NCBI GenBank assembly: GCA_964634605.1
Contig: CAZWLJ010000025.1
Location: 1-45,288 of the forward strand
Direction: 5' to 3'
DNA from: UPXZ01 sp964634605
GTDB lineage: Bacteria > Bacteroidota > Bacteroidia > Bacteroidales > Paludibacteraceae
DNA length: 45,288 nt
Within the stretch, counting starts at the first letter, position 1; each line of letters opens with the position of its first letter. The translations under genes and the position numbers were made by a program. The notes under the pieces were generated by a model. That model was not told the origin of the DNA. It saw nothing but the letters and a program-made list of their open reading frames with translations, and searched no databases. Positions 34,976-42,919 of this stretch are shown piece by piece.

Positions 34976-36556
34976 ATGAAAAACAACAAAATAAAATATT
35001 TTCGCTTCGGCGAAGATTTTCTTACCATAGGAGTTGCGTTGAAGCTCGCCCGCAACGAAATTAAAGGCGTTCTCACTCCTGAAACCATCTCCCGTGTACA
35101 GTCCAATCGTGATGTGGTACTCAAAATTGTCCATAAGAAAAAAGTGGTGTACGGCATCAATACCGGCTTTGGTCCGCTCTGTACGTCACTAATTAGCAAG
35201 GAAGACACAAAAAAACTGCAATACAACCTGCTGATGAGCCACAGCGTGGGTGTGGGTAATTTTATCGATAAGGAAATTGCCAAACTGATGCTTATTCTGA
35301 AGCTTCACGCGCTTTGCAAGGGCTACTCGGGTATAGCTGTGGAAACGGTGGAACGCATTCTCTGGCACATCGAAAATGACATAATTCCCTGTGTTCCGGA
35401 GCAAGGCTCTGTGGGTGCTTCGGGCGATTTAGCTCCACTATCGCATTTATTTCTGCCTTTGATAGGAATGGGGAAAGTGTGGTATAACGATGAACAAGTG
35501 TCTATGGACCTTGTGTTGAAAAAGCTGGACATGAAACCGGTGGATTTAGGACCGAAAGAAGGTCTGGCATTGATTAACGGCACACAGTTTATGGCGGCTC
35601 ACGCTATTTTGTTGCTCGAAAAACTTCAAAACTGTCTGGACCATGCTGATATTATCGCTGCAATGAATTTAGAGGCGATGATGGGTTCCATTAAACCTTT
35701 TGACGAAGAATTGCATCAGCTTCGTCCGCATTCGGGAGGGATTTATGTGGCATCGCGTATGCGTATGTTGCTTTCACACTCCGAAATAGTAAAATCGCAC
35801 AAAAAATGCAACCGCGTTCAGGATCCGTACTCGCTGCGGTGTATTCCGCAGGTGCACGGCGCTTCGCGCAATGCCTGGCTGCATCTGAAAGAAACCATTC
35901 TCACCGAAATCAATTCTGTTACCGACAATCCGATTATTTTCAGCGAAGATAAAACCATCAGCGGCGGGCATTTTCACGGACAGCCTATTGCTTTGCCGAT
36001 TGATTATGCCGGACTGGCAGCTGCCGAACTGGGCAATATATCAGACCGACGTATCTACCTTTCGATGATGGAAAGTGTACCTGGTTTACCAAAGTTGCTG
36101 ATGAAACACACGGGATTGAATTCTGGTTTTATGATTTTGCAATACAGCACGGCAGCACTCGTGAGCGAAAATAAATCGCTTTGTTTCCCGGCCAGCGCCG
36201 ACAGTATTCCCACTTCGCTTGGGCAGGAAGACCACGTAAGTATGGGTTCAGTGGCGGTAAGTAAAAGTCTCCGTATTGTGGAAAATCTGGAAAAAATTCT
36301 CGGTATCGAAATGATGTGTGCCGCACAGGGATTTGATTTTCGGAAACCGATGAAATCGAATATTCTGCTTGATGAAATGCATGATTTAATCCGTGAACAT
36401 ATTTCATTTGCTGAGACTGACCGGCTGTTTTCCGAAGATATAGAAAATGCCATTAAACTAATACAATCCAAAAAAATCATCAAACGATTAAATGAAACAG
36501 CCAAAAAGCACCACATTCATCTGAAAAATGAAGATGATGAAGTGTTTGGAATATAG
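34976..36556 (+). CDS. hutH: Histidine ammonia-lyase
   Basis: The first enzyme of histidine degradation, eliminating ammonia to give trans-urocanate in the cytoplasm. The product is 526 residues. The MIO cofactor forms from A148-S149-G150 in GSVGASGDLAPLSHL, and the catalytic tyrosine is Y59 in YGINTGFGPL. The start is ATG 34976 (MKNNKIKYFRFGEDFLTIG); an in-frame extension from 34922 covers the promoter. The gene is separated from hutU by an IS200-like element, so hutH may be transcribed with or without the rest of the pathway. The product is about 15-20 residues longer than many HutH proteins, mostly at the N-terminus. Confidence 0.96.
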   Translation: MKNNKIKYFRFGEDFLTIGVALKLARNEIKGVLTPETISRVQSNRDVVLKIVHKKKVVYGINTGFGPLCTSLISKEDTKKLQYNLLMSHSVGVGNFIDKEIAKLMLILKLHALCKGYSGIAVETVERILWHIENDIIPCVPEQGSVGASGDLAPLSHLFLPLIGMGKVWYNDEQVSMDLVLKKLDMKPVDLGPKEGLALINGTQFMAAHAILLLEKLQNCLDHADIIAAMNLEAMMGSIKPFDEELHQLRPHSGGIYVASRMRMLLSHSEIVKSHKKCNRVQDPYSLRCIPQVHGASRNAWLHLKETILTEINSVTDNPIIFSEDKTISGGHFHGQPIALPIDYAGLAAAELGNISDRRIYLSMMESVPGLPKLLMKHTGLNSGFMILQYSTAALVSENKSLCFPASADSIPTSLGQEDHVSMGSVAVSKSLRIVENLEKILGIEMMCAAQGFDFRKPMKSNILLDEMHDLIREHISFAETDRLFSEDIENAIKLIQSKKIIKRLNETAKKHHIHLKNEDDEVFGI

Positions 36557-36618
36557 ATTAAACACTTATGGCACATTTAAGCAGATTGTCTTGGATTAAA
36601 AAAATAAACAAGCATCTT

Positions 36619-36701
36619 CGTCCTGAAAGGACAACTTATTTCAACCCAACGGCAACGCCTTGGGAAAGGGATATGCTCTCGACAATGCGCCCTGAAAGGG
36701 C
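36619..36701 (+). repeat. Left end of IS copy 1: three hairpins
   Basis: Outer hairpin GTCCT-gaa-AGGAC (36620-36632). Middle hairpin CCCAA/TTGGG (36645-36649 with 36660-36664), continued by GGC/GCC around AAC with one bulged C (36650). Inner hairpin GCCCT-gaa-AGGGC (36689-36701). Bases 36619-36664 are the inverted copy of the right end, 37222-37267. Confidence 0.85.
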
Positions 36702-36718
36702 AACTTAATATCTAAATT

Positions 36719-37174
36719 ATGGCACAATCCTTATCAAAACTTTACGTACATTTGATTTCACACATCAAAACCACAAGTCCGACAATAAGTAAACAGGAAA
36801 AAAGTGAGTTATATGCATACATGGGTTCAATCCTGAAAGATTTATATTGTATCCCCATTGCTATAAACGGCGTTAGCGACCATTTTCACATACTTTGCGT
36901 AATGTCTAAGAATATTTCCTTGTCAAAATTAGCAGAAGAAGTTAAAAGACACAGTAGCCGGTGGATAAAAACAAAGGGAGATTATTACAAAAATTTTGCC
37001 TGGCAGGGTGGCTATGGAGGATTTTCAGTAAGTCCTTCATTACACGACAAAACAAGGAAATACATCGAGAACCAGGAAGTTCATCATAAAATAATGACTT
37101 TTCATGAAGAATATTTACTATTTTTGAAAGAATATGGAATTGAATATGATGAAACATATTTATGGACAGATTAA
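36719..37174 (+). CDS. tnpA: IS200-type Y1 transposase (copy 1)
   Basis: A 151-residue single-domain transposase of the IS200/IS605 HUH superfamily, which cuts single-stranded DNA at hairpin-marked ends. The HUH motif is H55-F56-H57 in DHFHILC. The nucleophilic tyrosine is predicted as Y115 in KYIENQ, and the KRHSSRWIK and YGGFSVS segments are family marks. The length matches IS200 TnpA and the frame is intact, so it may be active. No accessory tnpB is present. It is about 83% identical (126 of 151 by eye) to the copy at 40577-41032. A REP-associated (RAYT) relative is the main alternative because the ends are inverted palindromes. Confidence 0.92.
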   Translation: MAQSLSKLYVHLISHIKTTSPTISKQEKSELYAYMGSILKDLYCIPIAINGVSDHFHILCVMSKNISLSKLAEEVKRHSSRWIKTKGDYYKNFAWQGGYGGFSVSPSLHDKTRKYIENQEVHHKIMTFHEEYLLFLKEYGIEYDETYLWTD

Positions 37175-37181
37175 TTAATTT

Positions 37182-37267
37182 GCCCTTACAGGGCGCAAAA
37201 TTGCTTTTTTATATTAAATTACCCAAGGCGTTGCCATTGGGCTGAAATAAATTGGGCTTACAGCCCG
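37182..37267 (+). repeat. Right end of IS copy 1: three hairpins
   Basis: Inner hairpin GCCCT-tac-AGGGC (37182-37194). Middle hairpin CCCAA/TTGGG (37222-37226 with 37237-37241), with GGC/GCC inside and one bulged A. Outer hairpin GGGCT-tac-AGCCC (37254-37266). The outer stem differs from the left outer stem at paired positions, so pairing is kept. The hairpins occupy the hutU upstream region. Confidence 0.85.
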
Positions 37268-37280
37268 AAAACTTTTACCT

Positions 37281-38942
37281 ATGAATTACACTGAATTTCT
37301 TGAAACTTATGCTTCTCATCCGAATTACCGGGCACCCCGCGGAAACAATCTGCACGCAAAATCGTGGCAGACGGAAGCACCTTTGCGCATGTTGCTCAAT
37401 AACCTCGACCGCGAAGTGGCCGAAGATCCTGAAAACCTGATTGTTTACGGTGGTACAGGACAAGCGGCACGAAATGTACAGGCAGTAAAAGACATTATCC
37501 GTTATTTGTTGGAGTTGGATGAAAATCATTCGTTGCTTGTACAATCCGGGAAACCGATCGGACTTGTAAGGACGCATCCGCAAGCACCACGAGTGCTCAT
37601 TGCCAACAGCAATCTGGTTCCGGCCTGGGCCACCTGGGAACATTTCGAAGAACTGAAAGCGCGTGGATTGATGATGTACGGACAGATGACAGCCGGAAGC
37701 TGGATTTATATCGGTTCGCAGGGTATTTTGCAGGGAACGTACGAAACATTCGCAGAAGCCGGAAGGAAATATTTCAACGGGGACCTCAGACACCGCTGGA
37801 TTTGTTCCGGTGGAATGGGCGGAATGAGTGGCGCTCAGCCATTGGCAGCAACCATGGCAGGTGCAGCGTATCTGGGAGTAGATATTGACCCTGAACGGAT
37901 CAAAAAACGTCTCGAAACCCGCTATGTCGATAAAATGACGTACAGCTATGACGAAGCAGTGGCTTGGCTCAAAGATGCTGTGGAGAAAGGCGAAAACACC
38001 TCCATCGGATTGGTAGGCGATATCGGCGACACACTTGAAAAATTACTGAAAGACAACCTGATACCCGATATTCTGACCGATCAGACATCGGCACACGATC
38101 CGTTGAATGGTTATGTTCCCAATGGACTGACGCTTGAAGATGCGTTGAAACTGAGAAAAATAAATCCCGAAGAATACAAAAACCTTTCATTGAAAAGTAT
38201 GGCCCGACACGTCGGTTTTATGCTCGAAATGCAGCAAAGGGGAAGTGTAACCTTTGATTACGGGAACAACCTGCGTGAATTTGCCCGTCAGGGTGGCTGC
38301 GAAAATGCGTTTGGTTTTGAGGGTTTTGTACCGAAATTTATCCGTCCGCTTTTCTGCGACGGAAAAGGTCCGTTCCGCTGGGCAGCACTTTCCGGTGACC
38401 CGGAAGATATTTTCACCACTGACCGCGCATTAATGGAGCTTTTCCCCGAAAATACACATCTTATCAAATGGCTCACCGAAGCTCAACAGAAAGTAGCTTT
38501 TCAGGGTTTGCCGAGCCGCATTTGCTGGCTGGGTATGGGCGAACGGGAAAAAGCGGGACTGCTTTTTAATCAGCTTGTTCGCGATGGAAAGGTGAAAGCG
38601 CCGATTGTGATTGGGCGAGATCATCTCGATTGCGGTTCAGTAGCTTCGCCAAACCGTGAAACAGAAGGAATGCTCGATGGATCGGATGCTGTTTCGGACT
38701 GGCCATTGCTGAATTTGATGGCAAACACCAGTGGCGGAGCCACGTGGGTTTCGTTTCATCACGGTGGCGGCGTAGGGATCGGATATTCGCAGCATGCCGG
38801 AATGGTCGTTGTAGCCGATGGAACCGAACGGGCTGACGAATGTTTACGACGAGTGCTTTTTAATGATCCTGCAATGGGGATTTACCGGCATGCCGATGCC
38901 GGATATGAAGAAGCAAAGAAACATTGCCCCCTAACCCCCTAA
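37281..38942 (+). CDS. hutU: Urocanate hydratase
   Basis: Urocanase converts urocanate to imidazolone propionate using tightly bound NAD+. The product is 553 residues. The N-terminal YGGTGQAARN (56-65), the NAD-binding GGMGGMSGAQPLAAT region and the C-terminal 'DHLDCGSVASPNRETEGMLD' and FHHGGGVGIGYSQHAG segments are intact. The start is 14 bases after the IS copy 1 right end. The last residues, CPLTP and the stop codon, are encoded by a GC-rich palindromic repeat (38926-38959), where related proteins usually continue with a longer AKE..LPM-like tail. That comparison is from memory; core residues are unaffected. Confidence 0.96.
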   Translation: MNYTEFLETYASHPNYRAPRGNNLHAKSWQTEAPLRMLLNNLDREVAEDPENLIVYGGTGQAARNVQAVKDIIRYLLELDENHSLLVQSGKPIGLVRTHPQAPRVLIANSNLVPAWATWEHFEELKARGLMMYGQMTAGSWIYIGSQGILQGTYETFAEAGRKYFNGDLRHRWICSGGMGGMSGAQPLAATMAGAAYLGVDIDPERIKKRLETRYVDKMTYSYDEAVAWLKDAVEKGENTSIGLVGDIGDTLEKLLKDNLIPDILTDQTSAHDPLNGYVPNGLTLEDALKLRKINPEEYKNLSLKSMARHVGFMLEMQQRGSVTFDYGNNLREFARQGGCENAFGFEGFVPKFIRPLFCDGKGPFRWAALSGDPEDIFTTDRALMELFPENTHLIKWLTEAQQKVAFQGLPSRICWLGMGEREKAGLLFNQLVRDGKVKAPIVIGRDHLDCGSVASPNRETEGMLDGSDAVSDWPLLNLMANTSGGATWVSFHHGGGVGIGYSQHAGMVVVADGTERADECLRRVLFNDPAMGIYRHADAGYEEAKKHCPLTP

Positions 38943-38959
38943 AGGGGGAATTTTGGGGC
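38926..38959 (+). repeat. GC-rich palindromic repeat R1 at the hutU 3' end
   Basis: A nested hairpin: outer GCCCC (38926-38930) with GGGGC (38955-38959), inner CCCCCT (38935-38940) with AGGGGG (38943-38948). The hutU stop codon TAA (38940-38942) lies inside it. Related to R2 (inverted) and R3 (same orientation). Confidence 0.8.
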
Positions 38960-39083
38960 GCAGATGACATGGAAAGTACAGATTGAAACGTTTTTTTGAA
39001 TACAAATGAATTATCACGAATTTCAAATTAGTTCCTGATTAAGACAGTTTATTCTCTATTCCAAAAAAAAGATTTAACATAAT

Positions 39084-40370
39084 ATGAATAATACCAATAA
39101 ACTTTCATCATACCTTCTAAATACTCCCCCTTCAGGGGGCCGGGGGGCAGTCATATTATCCGGTCCTTTCACCCAACTCCTGACCATGGACAATCTGTCT
39201 GAACGGGGGAAATTGTCAGATGAACAGTTGGAAATAATTCCAGACGGAGGTATTTTGCATCGGGATGGAAAGATTTTAGCGATAGGGAATTTTGAGCAAT
39301 TGCGTAAGGAAAATCCGGATGCCGATGTGCAGTATTTGGAAGGTGATTTTGTTTGTTTGCCAGGAATGATTGATGTGCATACCCACATTTGTTGGGCCGG
39401 TTCGCGCGCCAATGATTATGCCATGAGATTGGAAGGAAAAACCTATCTGGAAATTGCGGAAGTTGGCGGTGGCATTTGGAGTACGGTGATGAAAACCCGT
39501 GAAGCAAGTTTGGAAGAATTGACAGCATTGACCGTTGAAAGGGCTGAAAAACTTTATCGTCAGGGGATTACAACCATCGAAGTAAAAAGCGGCTACGGAC
39601 TTTCGATGGACGATGAATTAAAAATATTAAAAGCCATTCAGTTAGCCAATAAAAAAACAAACGCTGAACTGATCCCGACTTGTCTTGCTGCTCACATGAA
39701 ACCGAAAGATTTTCCGGGAAACGAACGGGAATATTTGCAGTACATCATTGAAAATCTTCTGCCGGAAGTGAAAAAACAAAATCTGGCTAACCGTGTGGAT
39801 ATTTTCGTTGAAAAGGGAGCGTTTTCTATTACCGATGCAAAGTATTATCTTTCGGAAGCAAAAAAAATGGGCTTTGATGCAGTAATTCACGGCGACCAGT
39901 TTTCTTCCGGTAGCGCTTCATTAGCAACAGGACTTCAAGCCGTTTCTATCGATCACCTGGAATATGCGGATGAACATGAAATTGAAATTTTAGCAAAAAG
40001 CGATGTCATGCCCGTAATCCTGCCGGGAGCGTCTATTGGTTTGGGAGAGCGATTTGCACCTGCAAGAAAAATGCTCAATGCAGGCTGTCCTCTCGTCATT
40101 GCCTCCGACTGGAACCCAGGCAGCGCACCGATGGGTGATTTGCTCACACAAGCTGCTATTCTTGGAGCGTATGAAAAGCTTTCGATGGCTGAGATGTGGG
40201 CTGCAGTGACTTGTCGTGCTGCAAAAGCATTGAAAAGAAATGATATCGGTGTTTTGAAAAAAGGAAATAAAGCCGATTTTATCGTGTTTAAAACAGGGAA
40301 TTTTAAAGAATTATTATATCAGCAGGGGCAAATGAAACCTGCCCCTAACCCTTTAAATGGGGAATTTTAG
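39084..40370 (+). CDS. hutI: Imidazolonepropionase
   Basis: A metal-dependent amidohydrolase of 428 residues that opens imidazolone propionate to N-formimino-glutamate. The zinc motif HTH is H99-H101 in DVHTHICWAG; IEVKSGYG, VIHGDQFSSG, ISIDHLEY-like and SDWNPGSAP segments complete the active site. Two repeats shape its ends: R2 encodes residues 15-22 (PPSGGRGA) inside an N-terminal leader of about 22 residues not expected in the family, and R3 encodes the C-terminal PAPNPLNGEF and the stop. The first clearly conserved strand begins near AVILSG (22-27). A start at the later ATG 39186 would drop conserved residues, so 39084 is kept, with some doubt. The gene is 141 bases from hutU. Confidence 0.94.
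   Translation: MNNTNKLSSYLLNTPPSGGRGAVILSGPFTQLLTMDNLSERGKLSDEQLEIIPDGGILHRDGKILAIGNFEQLRKENPDADVQYLEGDFVCLPGMIDVHTHICWAGSRANDYAMRLEGKTYLEIAEVGGGIWSTVMKTREASLEELTALTVERAEKLYRQGITTIEVKSGYGLSMDDELKILKAIQLANKKTNAELIPTCLAAHMKPKDFPGNEREYLQYIIENLLPEVKKQNLANRVDIFVEKGAFSITDAKYYLSEAKKMGFDAVIHGDQFSSGSASLATGLQAVSIDHLEYADEHEIEILAKSDVMPVILPGASIGLGERFAPARKMLNAGCPLVIASDWNPGSAPMGDLLTQAAILGAYEKLSMAEMWAAVTCRAAKALKRNDIGVLKKGNKADFIVFKTGNFKELLYQQGQMKPAPNPLNGEF
39126..39148 (-). repeat. GC-rich palindromic repeat R2 inside the hutI 5' coding region
   Basis: CCCCCT (39126-39131) and AGGGGG (39134-39139) form a hairpin followed by CC and GGGGGG (39142-39147). Read on the minus strand it aligns with R1, so it is inverted relative to R1 and R3. 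It encodes HutI residues 15-22 in frame. Confidence 0.75.
40341..40368 (+). repeat. GC-rich palindromic repeat R3 at the hutI 3' end
   Basis: A worn copy of R1 in the same orientation: GCCCCTAACCCTTTAAATGG with GGAATTTT following, keeping the CCCC...GGGG pairing (40342-40345 with 40359-40362). It supplies the last ten codons of hutI; the TAG stop follows the final T's. Confidence 0.65.
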
Positions 40371-40475
40371 TGTGCGAATCAGATTTTTTGAACTCGAATT
40401 AGGCAAACAAATACAATTAATCTGCAACCTAATTTTTCACATACAGTAAACATTTGTTGTAATTTTGCTTTTTCG

Positions 40476-40559
40476 TCCTGAAAGGACAACTTATTTCAAC
40501 CCAATGGCAACGCCTTGGGATAGTAACGAACTCTTAAAATCAGCGCCCTGAAAGGGCGG
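40476..40559 (+). repeat. Left end of IS copy 2: three hairpins
   Basis: Outer GTCCT-gaa-AGGAC (40477-40489), middle CCCAA/TTGGG (40502-40506 with 40517-40521) with GGC/GCC inside and a bulged T, inner GCCCT-gaa-AGGGC (40547-40559). Confidence 0.85.
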
Positions 40560-40576
40560 CTTAAAAAGTAGATATT

Positions 40577-41032
40577 ATGTCACAATCTTTATCAAGACTA
40601 TATGTTCATTTGATTTCACACATCAAATCAATAAGTCCAACAATCCGCAAAAAGGACAAAAGAGAAATGTACGCTTATATGGGGTCTGAATTGAAGGACT
40701 TAGATTGCATCCCAATCGTCATAAATGGTGTCAGTGACCATTTTCACATTCTTTGTGTGATGTCCAAAAACATTGCGTTGGCCAAATTGGCCGAAGAAGT
40801 AAAACGCCACAGTAGCCGTTGGATAAAAACAAAAGATGATTATTACAAAAATTTCGCCTTGCAAGGTGGATATGGCGGATTTTCAGTCAGTCCATCCTTA
40901 TACATCAAAACAAAAAAATACATTGAAAATCAGGAAGAACACCATAAAAAAATAACTTTTCAGGAAGAGTATTTGTTATTTTTGAAAGAATACGGAATTG
41001 AATTTAATGAAACCTATTTGTGGACTGACTGA
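40577..41032 (+). CDS. tnpA: IS200-type Y1 transposase (copy 2)
   Basis: A 151-residue transposase with the same marks as copy 1: HUH motif H55-F56-H57, predicted nucleophile Y115 in KYIENQ, KRHSSRWIK and YGGFSVS. The frame is intact. About 25 of 151 residues differ from copy 1, spread along the protein (for example residues 18-31, 109-113 and 121-129), while the active-site segments are unchanged. The two copies therefore look like separate lineages of one family rather than a fresh duplication. No tnpB is present. Confidence 0.92.
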   Translation: MSQSLSRLYVHLISHIKSISPTIRKKDKREMYAYMGSELKDLDCIPIVINGVSDHFHILCVMSKNIALAKLAEEVKRHSSRWIKTKDDYYKNFALQGGYGGFSVSPSLYIKTKKYIENQEEHHKKITFQEEYLLFLKEYGIEFNETYLWTD

Positions 41033-41039
41033 GTAAGTT

Positions 41040-41123
41040 GCCCTTTCAGGGCGCTAATTCGCACCATATCATTATTACCCAAGGCGTTGCCATTGGGCTG
41101 AAATAAATTGGGCTTTCAGCCCG
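41040..41123 (+). repeat. Right end of IS copy 2: three hairpins
   Basis: Inner GCCCT-ttc-AGGGC (41040-41052), middle CCCAA/TTGGG (41078-41082 with 41093-41097) with GGC/GCC inside, outer GGGCT-ttc-AGCCC (41110-41122). The inner hairpin with its flanks is the exact reverse complement of 20 bases at the left inner hairpin of copy 1. Confidence 0.85.
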
Positions 41124-41156
41124 ATATTACTCAAACACTTAATCAATCAAAATAAA

Positions 41157-42848
41157 ATGAACCAAATCATAGAATGCGTTCCCAATTTCAGCGAAGGGAA
41201 CAATATGCAGATTATCAATCAAATAACTGATGAAATTAAATCAGTTGAAAATGTGAAACTAATTGATGTTGATCCGGGAAAAGCAACGAACCGCACGGTG
41301 GTAACTTTTGTTGGCGAGCCGAATGCAGTGTGCGAAGCGGCATTTCGGGCGGTGAAAAAAGCAGCCGAACTAATTGATATGAGCAAACATCACGGCGAAC
41401 ACCCCCGTTTCGGAGCAACAGATGTACTTCCGCTTATTCCGATTAAGAATATCACGATGGAAGAAACAGTAGAATTTGCCCGAAAATTAGGAAAACGCAT
41501 CGGTGATGAACTTGGTATTCCGGGCTATTTCTACGAATTTGCATGCACAGAGGAAAAGCGCCGCAACCTGGCAGCTTGCCGTGCCGGTGAATATGAGGGA
41601 TTGCCGAAGAAACTTACAAATCCGGAATGGAAACCAGATTTTGGTCCTGCTGAATTTACCGAAACAGTACGGAAAGCTGGTGCCGTTGCTGTCAGTGCCC
41701 GAAATTTGCTGATAGCATACAATGTCAATCTGAACACTACTTCCACCCGCTGGGCCAACAGCATCGCTTTTGATATCCGCGAAAAAGGACGCGTTAAGCG
41801 TGAAGGAAATCCGCTGACCGGTAAAATAGTGAAAGATACCGACGGAAACACCGTTTACACACCCGGTTTGCTCAAAGGGGTGAAAGGAATTGGCTGGTAC
41901 ATCGAGGAATACGGCATCGCTCAGCTTTCGTTCAATATTACTGATACAACTGCTGTACCGCTCCATCAGGTTTTTGAACTGGCTTGCGAACGGGCGGCTG
42001 TACGTGGAATTCGGGTTACCGGTTCTGAACTGGTGGGAATGGTTTCATTACAAATAATGCTCGAAACCGGACGCTATTTTCTGAAAAAACAACACCGTTC
42101 CACCGGAATTTCGGATGAAGAAATCATTAAGATTGCTGTTAAATCACTCGGACTGGATGACCTTGCGCCTTTCGATCCAAAAAAGAAAATCATTGAATAT
42201 CAGCTCGAAGATCACTCCGATAAACGTTTGGTTGATATGACGATTACTGAATTTGCCTACGAAACAGCATCCGAAAGTCCCGCGCCGGGTGGCGGATCGG
42301 TTTCGGCATGTATGGGTGCCTTTGGCGCTGCCTTGGGTACGATGGTTGCCAATCTGTCGGCACACAAAAAAGGTTGGGACGACCGCTGGGAAGAATTTTC
42401 CGGTTGGGCTGAAAAAGGAAAACATTATTACGAGAGATTGCTGACCCTGATTGATGAAGATACGCAGGCTTTCAATGCGATTATGAATGCTTTCGGACTG
42501 CCTAAAAATACGGATGAAGAAAAAGCAATCAGAACCGATGCCATTCAGGCCGCGACAAAACACGCGATGGAAATACCGTTTCAGGTAATGCAGACCAGCT
42601 ATCAATCTATGGAAGTCATGCAGGCCATGGTGGAAACAGGCAATCCAAACTCCGTAACCGATGCCGGTGTTGGAGCGCTGGCAGCGAGGAGCGCTGTCAT
42701 GGGAGCTGCGCTCAATGTGAAAGTTAATGCTTTGGGAATCAAGGATAAAGATTATGCAGCTGAAATACTCTCCCGGGTAAAAGATTTGGAACTGAAAACA
42801 CAAATACTGGAAAAGGAAATTCTGGATGCAGTAAATAGTAAACTTTAA
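41157..42848 (+). CDS. ftcD: Glutamate formimidoyltransferase / formimidotetrahydrofolate cyclodeaminase (fused)
   Basis: A bifunctional 563-residue enzyme finishing histidine degradation: it moves the formimino group from N-formimino-glutamate to tetrahydrofolate, giving glutamate, then cyclises the product to 5,10-methenyl-tetrahydrofolate with release of ammonia. The transferase half (about 1-325) starts IIECVPNFSEG and carries H82 in GEHPRFGATD, the position of the catalytic histidine of the mammalian enzyme. The cyclodeaminase half (about 345-563) begins ITEFAYETASESPAPGGGSV. The fused form is also that of animals; many bacteria use separate genes. The gene starts 33 bases after the IS copy 2 right end and is followed by a strong terminator. 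Confidence 0.96.
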   Translation: MNQIIECVPNFSEGNNMQIINQITDEIKSVENVKLIDVDPGKATNRTVVTFVGEPNAVCEAAFRAVKKAAELIDMSKHHGEHPRFGATDVLPLIPIKNITMEETVEFARKLGKRIGDELGIPGYFYEFACTEEKRRNLAACRAGEYEGLPKKLTNPEWKPDFGPAEFTETVRKAGAVAVSARNLLIAYNVNLNTTSTRWANSIAFDIREKGRVKREGNPLTGKIVKDTDGNTVYTPGLLKGVKGIGWYIEEYGIAQLSFNITDTTAVPLHQVFELACERAAVRGIRVTGSELVGMVSLQIMLETGRYFLKKQHRSTGISDEEIIKIAVKSLGLDDLAPFDPKKKIIEYQLEDHSDKRLVDMTITEFAYETASESPAPGGGSVSACMGAFGAALGTMVANLSAHKKGWDDRWEEFSGWAEKGKHYYERLLTLIDEDTQAFNAIMNAFGLPKNTDEEKAIRTDAIQAATKHAMEIPFQVMQTSYQSMEVMQAMVETGNPNSVTDAGVGALAARSAVMGAALNVKVNALGIKDKDYAAEILSRVKDLELKTQILEKEILDAVNSKL

Positions 42849-42864
42849 CCGATTCCGGAGTAAA

Positions 42865-42903
42865 AAAATAAAGGGTTACAACTAAATTGTAACCCTTTAT
42901 TTT
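42865..42903. terminator. Bidirectional terminator between ftcD and the S9 peptidase
   Basis: A perfect 17-bp stem, AAAATAAAGGGTTACAA (42865-42881) with TTGTAACCCTTTATTTT (42887-42903), around a 5-base loop. A/T-rich flanks on both sides give U runs in either direction, which suits the convergent genes. Confidence 0.88.
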
Positions 42904-42919
42904 ATATTTTCACTGCAAT

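Larger units (their letters stand above)
36619..37267 (+). mobile_element. IS200-like element, copy 1 (between hutH and hutU)
   Basis: About 649 bp: a left palindromic end, one tyrosine (Y1/HUH) transposase gene, and a right palindromic end that is the inverted counterpart of the left over 46 bases (38 matches). It lies 62 bases after the hutH stop and ends 14 bases before the hutU ATG. The two ends are nearly identical to those of copy 2 (45 of 46 at each side). No target duplication is expected for this mechanism and none was identified. The boundaries are set by the outermost hairpins. Confidence 0.8.
40476..41123 (+). mobile_element. IS200-like element, copy 2 (between hutI and ftcD)
   Basis: About 648 bp with the same layout and orientation as copy 1: left end, transposase, right end. 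Left and right ends each match copy 1 at 45 of 46 bases, and the inverted repeat within the element matches at 40 of 46. It begins 105 bases after the hutI stop and ends 33 bases before the ftcD ATG. The two copies bracket hutU-hutI. Confidence 0.8.

Noticed and set aside
36619..41123. Hairpin repeats around hutU-hutI as a CRISPR array or composite transposon
   Set aside because: There are no regular spacers. A composite transposon is possible in outline, but the copies differ by about 17% in protein and no evidence shows hutU-hutI moved with them.
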